Positions 40,081 to 45,895 of a stretch of 45,895 nucleotides of DNA are shown here, piece after piece. The translations under genes were made by a program, and so were the position numbers. Position 1 is the stretch's first letter, and every line of letters starts with the position of its first letter. The DNA is from Pseudomonadales bacterium (GTDB lineage Bacteria > Pseudomonadota > Gammaproteobacteria > Pseudomonadales > Azotimanducaceae). Location of the stretch: assembly GCA_017854255.1 (NCBI GenBank), contig JAFMIA010000019.1:1-45895 (forward strand), in the 5' to 3' direction. The notes beneath the pieces are model-generated. The model made no database searches and was not told the DNA's origin. It worked only from the letters and a program-made list of their open reading frames with translations.

Positions 40081-40653
40081 TCAGGCGGTCAGGCGAAGAC
40101 GCGGCTGCGTGAAGGCATAAATCAAAGCATCGTGTTTGACCTCATGGAGCGTTAAACCGTCTTTTTCTTCGCGCAAGAATTGCGCGCCGGTTTTGATCGC
40201 AACCTGACGGCTCGCAGAATTATGAACTGACAAAGTGATCAGGACTCGTTTGAGTTCGAGGTGCTGCAAACCGAGTGCTGCAAGGCCGCGTGCGGCCTCG
40301 GTGGCATACCCGTATCCAGTGCAATCCGTACGAACCCAATAGCCTAGGTTGGCGTCGCCAAGCTCACTCGGCGAATCGAGGCCCACTCCGCCGATGAGGG
40401 CCCCGGTGGCAGACGCTTCAATTAAAAAAGCGAATTGCGTTCGATCTCGCCAAGTTGCCTGCGCGAAACGAATCCAGGTCTTGGCGTCCTTGCGATCGTA
40501 TTGGGGGTGGCACCAAGGCAAAAACGGCATCAGTTCTGCACTGGAGTGTCGCACAGATTGGAATAGGCGATCTTTGTCGGCGTCAGTAAACGCTCGGAGG
40601 GTGAGCCGATTCAGTTTGATGTTAGGTTCGAGTGCTCGTTTGAACCGGGTCAC
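40081..40653 (-). CDS. GNAT acetyltransferase, RimJ/RimL-like
   Basis: About 190 residues with the GNAT fold: LTLRAFTDADKDRLFQSV at the N-terminus, GALIGGVGL, the acetyl-CoA loop region LGYWVRTDCTGYGYATEAARGL (Q/R-x-x-G-x-G/A like) and ALGLQHLELKRVLITLSVHNSASRQVAIKTGA. Such proteins acetylate ribosomal proteins, small amines or antibiotics. The GTG start chosen follows GGAG by seven bases; an ATG 15 codons earlier (40698) is also open. It is divergent from leuC, and between it and the aldehyde dehydrogenase lie about 280 bases in which I see no convincing gene, only short open frames without ribosome sites. Confidence 0.82.
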   Translation of the reverse strand: MTRFKRALEPNIKLNRLTLRAFTDADKDRLFQSVRHSSAELMPFLPWCHPQYDRKDAKTWIRFAQATWRDRTQFAFLIEASATGALIGGVGLDSPSELGDANLGYWVRTDCTGYGYATEAARGLAALGLQHLELKRVLITLSVHNSASRQVAIKTGAQFLREEKDGLTLHEVKHDALIYAFTQPRLRLTA

Positions 40654-40744
40654 GGGCCGTCTCCATGCTTTGCTGCTCCCAGTCGTTACTGCGAGCATTG
40701 AGATCTGTTAAACTCCCGTTTTTTGCCTAAAAGGTCAATAAAAC

Positions 40745-42163
40745 GTGGGAAAAAATTTATATCAGAAAGTGTGGGATGATCATTTGGTTGGGCCGCTTGA
40801 GAACGGTCAGTATCAGATTTTTATGGGCTTGCATCTGATCCATGAGGTGACGAGTCCACAGGCCTTTGGCATGCTCAAAGACAAGGATTTGAAGGTTGCC
40901 TATCCTGGCAGAACCTTTGCAACGGTTGATCATATTATTCCAACAGATGATCAGAGTCGTCCGTTTAGTGATCCGATGGCTGAGCGGATGATGGCCGTGT
41001 TGAGTGATGCCACTGAAATGCATGGCATTGAGTTCTTTCAGCCCAACTCCGGGAGCCAAGGCATTGTTCACGTGGTGGGGCCAGAACTCGGTTTAACCCA
41101 ACCAGGTATTACGATTTGTTGCGGTGATAGTCACACCTCAACCCACGGCGCTTTTGGTTGTATTGCGCTGGGCATTGGCACCAGTCAGGTTCGGGATGTT
41201 TTGGCGAGTCAAACCTTGGCCATGGACCCGCTTAAGGTCCGTCGAATCGAAGTCACAGGAACGCTTTCAACCGGTGTGACGGCCAAAGACGTCACCCTGC
41301 ATATCATTCGGATGCTGGGTGTGAATGGCGGCGTTGGCTATGCTTATGAATATGCCGGGGCCGTGATTGAGGCCATGACCATGGAAGCGCGCATGACCGT
41401 CTGTAATATGAGTATTGAGGGCGGTGCACGATGCGGCTATATCAACCCAGATGAGACGACGTTTGCGTATCTTAAGGGCCGAGAGCGGGTGCCGAGCGGT
41501 GCCGGGTTTGATGCGGCGAAGCGCCGTTGGGCAGGCTATGCGAGTGATCCGGATGCGCATTACGACGATGTTGTCGTGATTGACGGTAGCGCGATTGAAC
41601 CGACTGTGACGTGGGGCGTGACGCCGGCACAGGCGCTGGGTATTGGTGAGCGAATTCCAGATCCGGCTGCAGCAGAGGGTTTAGATCAGGAATTAATGAG
41701 CGATGCGTTGCGTTATATGCAGCTTGAGGCCGATGCGCCGATTGCTGGGACGAAGATCGATGTTGCTTTTATTGGAAGCTGTACCAACGGCCGTTTGAGC
41801 GATTTTCAGGCGGTAGCCGATGTGATCGAGGGTCGCCAAGTTGCCTCATCAGTGCGCGCCATCGCCGTACCAGGGTCCGAAAAAGTCGATCAGGCTGCAC
41901 GGGCATTAGGGCTGCATAATATTTTCACAGCAGCAGGGTTTGAGTGGCGCAAACCCGGTTGCTCCATGTGTTTGGCGATGAATCCCGACAAGCTGGTGGG
42001 CGATGAGGTCTGCGCGTCGAGTTCCAATCGGAATTTTATGGGTCGGCAAGGCTCTTCCACCGGACGAACCATCCTGATGAGCCCGATCATGGTCGCAGCG
42101 GCTGCGATTCAAGGTGCCGTGGCCGATGCGCGCGATGTTTTTCAGCTGGAGCAGACGTCATGA
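40745..42163 (+). CDS. leuC: 3-isopropylmalate dehydratase large subunit
   Basis: A 472-residue aconitase-family protein. Cys346 (SCTNGR), Cys406 and Cys409 (GCSMCL) are the iron-sulfur ligands, and [21 protein letters not shown] and GGVGYAYEY are typical. With LeuD it interconverts 2- and 3-isopropylmalate and, in citramalate pathways, citramalate and 3-methylmalate. The GTG start follows AAGG by ten bases. The stop overlaps leuD by ATGA. A TAAACT element 40 bases upstream is a possible -10, but the -35 is poor. Confidence 0.95.
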   Translation: MGKNLYQKVWDDHLVGPLENGQYQIFMGLHLIHEVTSPQAFGMLKDKDLKVAYPGRTFATVDHIIPTDDQSRPFSDPMAERMMAVLSDATEMHGIEFFQPNSGSQGIVHVVGPELGLTQPGITICCGDSHTSTHGAFGCIALGIGTSQVRDVLASQTLAMDPLKVRRIEVTGTLSTGVTAKDVTLHIIRMLGVNGGVGYAYEYAGAVIEAMTMEARMTVCNMSIEGGARCGYINPDETTFAYLKGRERVPSGAGFDAAKRRWAGYASDPDAHYDDVVVIDGSAIEPTVTWGVTPAQALGIGERIPDPAAAEGLDQELMSDALRYMQLEADAPIAGTKIDVAFIGSCTNGRLSDFQAVADVIEGRQVASSVRAIAVPGSEKVDQAARALGLHNIFTAAGFEWRKPGCSMCLAMNPDKLVGDEVCASSSNRNFMGRQGSSTGRTILMSPIMVAAAAIQGAVADARDVFQLEQTS

Positions 42164-42762
42164 ATGATCTCGTTAAAAGAAGTGGTCGAGGCGTTTATGT
42201 GCAGGGTAATGACATCGATACCGATCGAATAATTCCAGCACGATTTTTGAAATGCGTGACCTTTGACGAACTGGGACCGGCTTTGTTCTATGATGAACGG
42301 TTTGATACCCAGGACGTGTCCAAGGGGCATATCCTGGATGCGCCCGTTCATCAAGGGGCCAGTATCATGATCTCGGATACCAATTTTGGTTGTGGTTCGA
42401 GTCGTGAGCATGCCCCGCAAGCGCTGCAGAAATTTGGATTTGAGGTCATCATTGCCGAAAGCTTTGCGGAGATTTTTCATGGCAATTGTACAACGCTGGG
42501 TATGCCGTGCTTGATCATGGAAAAGACGCAGCGCAAAGCGTTGGCAGCACTTGTAGGACATCATCCCGATGCAGAGTTCTTAATCGATCTTCAGGCGCAA
42601 ACCCTCATGTTCGCCAACGAGCAGTTTTCGTTCACGATGAAAGACAGTGCGCGTGAGGCCTTCTTAACCGGACGGTTTGATCCTTTGGATGAATTGCTGG
42701 TTGCCAAAGACGCGATTCAAGCGGTGGCTGCGAGATTGAGTTACTCGGATCACTCGGGATGA
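42160..42762 (+). CDS. leuD: 3-isopropylmalate dehydratase small subunit
   Basis: A 200-residue swivel-domain subunit. [13 protein letters not shown] (residues 18-30) and [11 protein letters not shown] (76-86) are the classical substrate-binding motifs. It is the expected length for LeuD and forms a heterodimer with LeuC. It is coupled to both neighbours by four-base overlaps, so leuC, leuD and the synthase gene are one transcription unit. There is no leuB in the window, so the next step of the pathway must be encoded elsewhere. Confidence 0.94.
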   Translation: MNDLVKRSGRGVYVQGNDIDTDRIIPARFLKCVTFDELGPALFYDERFDTQDVSKGHILDAPVHQGASIMISDTNFGCGSSREHAPQALQKFGFEVIIAESFAEIFHGNCTTLGMPCLIMEKTQRKALAALVGHHPDAEFLIDLQAQTLMFANEQFSFTMKDSAREAFLTGRFDPLDELLVAKDAIQAVAARLSYSDHSG

Positions 42763-44393
42763 GCACCTCAAGACAGATCGAGATTTATGACACGTCGCTG
42801 AGAGATGGTAATCAAGGTGAAGGCGTCAACTTGTCCTTGGTTGATAAGCTTGCCATAGCCGATATGTTGGATTCGATCGGTGTGATGTATCTTGAAGGGG
42901 GTTGGCCCGGTTCGAACCCAAAAGACAATGATTTTTTTCTAGCGTGTCAGGACAGAAGCTTTGAGCAAGTTAAGGTGTCTGCTTTTGGCTCAACCCATCG
43001 CGCGGATTGTTTGCCCGAGGACGACCACTTCCTGGGGATGTTAGTTCAGGCCAAAGCCGATGTGACGTGCATATTTGGGAAGTCCTGGGATTTACATGTC
43101 GAGCAAGCGCTGCGCATCACAGCTGAACGAAACCTTGAAATGATTGAAGGCTCGGTTGCCTATTTGAAAGAGGCGACCCAAAAGCCGGTTTTTTATGATG
43201 CGGAGCACTTTTTTGATGGTTTCAAGAGCGATCCAGGCTATGCCTTGGCAACCCTTGAATCAGCGATGTCCGGCGGCGCCGATCGTGTAATCTTGTGTGA
43301 TACCAACGGGGGTGCGTTGCCCCACGAAATCGAGCGCGCAATAGGCGCCGCGCGCGGCCATCTACCTGCAATTCAATTGGGGATTCATGTTCACAATGAT
43401 GGCGGCTTGGCGGTGGCGAATACGCTGCGTGCGGTTGAGGCAGGCGTTTGCCAGGTGCAGGGCACCATCAATGGCATTGGTGAGCGCTGCGGTAACGTTG
43501 ATTTAACCACCATTATTGCGAATCTAGAGTTGAAATATGGTTATAGGTGCTTGCCGGAAGGTCGGCTTCAAGGCATAACGCGGTTGTCTCGCAAAGTCTG
43601 GGAAACCTTGGCCTTTGACGGGCCGCTCGGTCAGCCCTATGTCGGCAGTTCAGCGTTTGCCCATAAAGGCGGCGTGCATGTATCGGCCGTTCAAAGAAAT
43701 CCCGAAACCTACGAGCATGTGACGCCAGAAAGCGTCGGCAATAGCCGCAAGATTTTGATTAGCGAATTGTCCGGGGGCTCCAATGTCCGAGCGAAATTGG
43801 CCAATCGTTACCCAGAACTGCAGGGTAAGACGTCGGCTACGAACATTCTGGAGGACATCCAAGATAAAGAGCATGCGGGTTATTCGTTTGAGAATGCGGA
43901 CGGCAGCTTCGATTTGTTGGTCCGTCGTCACCTCGGCCATTTTAGCCCCTGTTTTGAACCGATTTACTATCGCATTTATTCACCCGCGAACGAGTCTGCC
44001 TCGGACCAAAACGATGTCACGATTGCAGGCGCCATTGAGGCCTCGGTAAAAGTCCGCATTGGAGATGAGGAAATCTTATGCGCGGCCGAAGGCAATGGGC
44101 CGGTGGATGCGTTAAACCAAGCGCTTCGGCAAGCGTTGCAAGCGCGGTTCCCGGAAATTAATGACCTGCATTTAAGTGACTACACCGTTCGGGTCATCAA
44201 CTCAACGCAGGAGACTGCCGCGAAAGTTCGAGTTCATCTCGAACACACGTTTGAAGGCGGAACCTTCGGGACAGTCGGCGTGAATGTCGATGTTATCAAG
44301 GCGAGCTGGAACGCTTTAATTGAGGCGTACCATTTTGCCCTGATGCAACACCGAGATTTTCAATCTGAGCAGCGCGATTTAAAAAATACCTAG
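42759..44393 (+). CDS. cimA: Citramalate synthase (R-citramalate synthase family)
   Basis: A 544-residue member of the IPMS-like DRE-TIM metallolyases. It shows YDTSLRDGNQGEGV (residues 10-23, with Arg15 and Asp16), GIHVHNDGGLAVANT (His210, His212) and GERCGNVDL, the metal and pyruvate sites, followed by a C-terminal regulatory domain. The opening YDTSLRDGNQGEGVNLS and overall layout match citramalate synthases (TIGR00977 type) rather than LeuA. It condenses pyruvate and acetyl-CoA, giving isoleucine precursors through LeuCD and LeuB without threonine. Discrimination from LeuA rests on remembered patterns. Followed by galT-like gene after 20 bp. Confidence 0.88.
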   Translation: MSTSRQIEIYDTSLRDGNQGEGVNLSLVDKLAIADMLDSIGVMYLEGGWPGSNPKDNDFFLACQDRSFEQVKVSAFGSTHRADCLPEDDHFLGMLVQAKADVTCIFGKSWDLHVEQALRITAERNLEMIEGSVAYLKEATQKPVFYDAEHFFDGFKSDPGYALATLESAMSGGADRVILCDTNGGALPHEIERAIGAARGHLPAIQLGIHVHNDGGLAVANTLRAVEAGVCQVQGTINGIGERCGNVDLTTIIANLELKYGYRCLPEGRLQGITRLSRKVWETLAFDGPLGQPYVGSSAFAHKGGVHVSAVQRNPETYEHVTPESVGNSRKILISELSGGSNVRAKLANRYPELQGKTSATNILEDIQDKEHAGYSFENADGSFDLLVRRHLGHFSPCFEPIYYRIYSPANESASDQNDVTIAGAIEASVKVRIGDEEILCAAEGNGPVDALNQALRQALQARFPEINDLHLSDYTVRVINSTQETAAKVRVHLEHTFEGGTFGTVGVNVDVIKASWNALIEAYHFALMQHRDFQSEQRDLKNT

Positions 44394-44413
44394 TTGGAAC
44401 CCAAGGATAAACG

Positions 44414-45436
44414 ATGATGACCTGGGAGAATCGCTGGCATCCTTTGCTTGAACGTTGGGTGACGGTCACGAGTCATCGTGGAAGTCGTCCCTGGTCGGGT
44501 GGTCGCGTTACAGCGGCGCCTGACGCACCCCGGTTTGATCCGACCTGCTATTTGTGCCCGGGCGGTGAACGGATATCCGGTATTAAAAACGCTGTTTATA
44601 CTGACTGCTTCGTTTTTGATAACGATCATCCCGCCTTTAAAGCGAGTGCGCCCGCGCCAGTGCCAGCGCCCGGGATCTATCAAAGCGCCCGTGCGGAAGG
44701 CTTGTGTCGGGTCTTGTGTTACACCCCAGATCATGCGGGCCGGCTGAGCGGGTTGTCCGAGGACCAGTTCAAGGACGTTGTGCATTGTTGGCGGGATCAG
44801 ACCGACGGGTTAATGACGAACGCTGGGTATGAGCATGTATTTATTTTCGAAAATAATGGTGAGGTGGTGGGCGTGTCAAACCCGCATCCGCATTGCCAGA
44901 TTTACGCAACCCCCTTTGTGTTTCATACTGTCGCTCAGGAAATCCAGGCCGTCGCGCGGTATCGCCAGGCGGATGCAGATAACTTATTTGATGCGATCAT
45001 TCGGTCCGAGCAAGCCGATGGGCGCCGGATTTTAGTTGAAACCGACGACTGCTTAGCGTTTGTGCCCTATTTTGCACAGCTGCCTTACGAAACCTTTATT
45101 GTGCCAAAAGGGTCGTGGCAACGGTTGCCAGAGATGCCGGCAAGCGTGCTCGATGATTTAGCCCTGGTGCTGCGCTCGGTGCTTAAAATGCAGGATCATC
45201 TATGGCCGACGCCGCAGTCTTACATTCTGGCGGTGCATCAGGCGCCGAAGTCGCTATCGGTTGATCACGATTATCGATGTTATATTCGCTTGCAGCCAAT
45301 GCTTCGAGGACCGGGTCTACAAAAATATTTAGCCGGTGTTGAAACCGGCGGTGGCCAATTTTTAAATGACGGCGCCCCCGAGGAAAAAGCGGCTGAATTG
45401 CGCGCGGCAGGTTTGCTAGTGCCTAAAGAACCCTAA
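44414..45436 (+). CDS. galT: Galactose-1-phosphate uridylyltransferase-like protein
   Basis: A 340-residue GalT-family protein. CYLCPGG (Cys45, Cys48) together with His107 and His158 form the zinc site, and the nucleophile His160 lies in SNPHPHCQIYA. The glycine that normally follows HPH is Cys161 here. The conserved end GGGQFLNDGAPEEKAAELR is intact, so the gene looks functional. It transfers UMP between UDP-glucose and galactose-1-phosphate in the Leloir pathway, although a different sugar phosphate or ADP-sugar role is possible. It is probably co-transcribed with leuCD-cimA, an unusual pairing; the ATG follows AAGGA. Confidence 0.88.
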   Translation: MMTWENRWHPLLERWVTVTSHRGSRPWSGGRVTAAPDAPRFDPTCYLCPGGERISGIKNAVYTDCFVFDNDHPAFKASAPAPVPAPGIYQSARAEGLCRVLCYTPDHAGRLSGLSEDQFKDVVHCWRDQTDGLMTNAGYEHVFIFENNGEVVGVSNPHPHCQIYATPFVFHTVAQEIQAVARYRQADADNLFDAIIRSEQADGRRILVETDDCLAFVPYFAQLPYETFIVPKGSWQRLPEMPASVLDDLALVLRSVLKMQDHLWPTPQSYILAVHQAPKSLSVDHDYRCYIRLQPMLRGPGLQKYLAGVETGGGQFLNDGAPEEKAAELRAAGLLVPKEP

Positions 45437-45895
45437 AGACGCGGACCTCAATCAAATTGAGCCTGGAGAAGTTGGGCTTTTGAATTTGAGCGGAGTCTAA
45501 GGGTGAAAACGGGTTTGCTACGGCGCGCCGGTCCCGGTGGCGGGCCCCGTTTAAAGCGTTGCGCTGACGAGGCTATTCAATTCTTGGCGCATCGCTAGAT
45601 TGGATACCGTTGCTTTGGTTTAGAGCAAGCCTTTACACTGGGGTAGGCCTCGGTGGTTGTTTTGTCGACTAGACCGGATTGGTGGATGCAACCTTCAAAG
45701 ATCAAATGAGGTGGGTGTTGGATAGATCGAGGGCTGCACGTTAGTGGGCGGGAAAAGCTGGGTTGGGCCAAGTTGGTTGCACCTTTGCTGGAAGTGTCAC
45801 AGCCGGCAGGGCGGACGAGCGCCGAAGCGAGACAGGCGCGCGCCAATTGGGAAGGGCAAAAATCAAAGGGTTGAAAAGTCAAAAGCCATAAAAGA
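45437..45895. other. Gene-poor right end of the window
   Basis: I see no convincing gene. A minus-strand frame of 95 codons (45595-45882) begins with TTG and has no ribosome site; its composition differs from the neighbouring genes. It contains the weak terminator of galT and a CTCAAT-CAA-ATTGAG inverted repeat at 45447-45461. The stretch may be a repeated intergenic element, which needs comparison with the rest of the genome. Confidence 0.4.
45460..45481 (+). terminator. Weak intrinsic terminator after galT
   Basis: AGCCT pairs with GGGCT (five pairs, one a wobble) around a nine-base loop and is followed by a run of four Ts including the last stem base. It lies 24 bases after the galT stop. 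The stem is short, so the call is tentative. Confidence 0.4.

Noticed and set aside
42903-42920. GGTTCGAACC, resembling a tRNA T-arm
   Set aside because: It lies inside cimA coding sequence and no acceptor or anticodon stem surrounds it.
45595-45882. Minus-strand 95-codon frame at the right end
   Set aside because: TTG start, no ribosome site and odd composition; could be a repeat read as protein, so not called as a gene.
1-45895. Mobile elements, CRISPR arrays, prophage or toxin-antitoxin genes
   Set aside because: No transposase, integrase, regularly spaced repeats, phage structural genes or recognisable toxin-antitoxin pair were seen on either strand.

Overview
The window reads as a chromosomal segment of an aerobic, heterotrophic gammaproteobacterium, probably marine and Gram-negative. 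The evidence is an OxyR with both redox cysteines, an outer-membrane barrel protein, several secreted proteins, leuC/leuD and a ClpP paralogue. The sequence alone does not fix the genus. Genes are packed tightly: seven ATGA start/stop overlaps, one GTGA overlap, and two convergent pairs whose stop codons share one palindromic tetranucleotide. I see no rRNA, tRNA, CRISPR array, insertion sequence or phage gene. The density of acyl-CoA enzymes points to catabolism of lipid-like or xenobiotic carboxylic acids.

Layout. 1-830: the tail of a small membrane protein converges on a ClpP-like protease. 1039-6187: a luciferase-like (LLM) oxidoreductase and a convergent methyltransferase resembling ETF-beta lysine methylase, then a coupled operon of acyl-CoA dehydrogenase, secreted M28 peptidase and nitroreductase. 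6351-9608 (minus): an apparent four-gene operon of a second LLM oxidoreductase, a 59-residue Cys4 protein that is easily overlooked, and two metallo-beta-lactamase-fold hydrolases. 9783-13677: a second acyl-CoA dehydrogenase coupled to an MHS-type transporter, then an NhaC-type antiporter. 13697-15135: purU and a small conserved protein. 15307-20343: an acyl-CoA carboxyltransferase with a coupled secreted protein, a histidine phosphatase, an acyl-CoA ligase and a PhyH dioxygenase.

20371-26334: oxyR, a ThDP enzyme and korAB (2-oxoacid:ferredoxin oxidoreductase), ending at a textbook terminator. The promoters proposed for the ThDP gene and for the korAB leader share an element, and the leader is rich in inverted repeats. 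26402-31672: an ACAD10-type phosphotransferase, a carboxymuconolactone-decarboxylase-like protein, and a GST that converges on a tight minus operon (ChaC, M20 amidohydrolase, S33 peptidase). Together these look like a glutathione-conjugate processing set. 31757-37110: a coupled Gfo/Idh/MocA oxidoreductase and HxE-type TauD dioxygenase, then a phosphoesterase and a large CBM9/DUF5916 outer-membrane protein on the minus strand. 37519-39798: enoyl-CoA hydratase and coniferyl-type aldehyde dehydrogenase. 40081-45436: a GNAT acetyltransferase, then leuC-leuD-cimA and a galT-like gene.

How it may work together (inference): ligase, dehydrogenases, hydratase, carboxyltransferase, PhyH and aldehyde dehydrogenase could activate and shorten branched or aromatic acids. 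The LLM enzymes may use F420 or FMN. KorAB would feed low-potential electrons to ferredoxin. The GST/ChaC/peptidase set would handle electrophiles. Functions are assigned from remembered family motifs; no database search was run.
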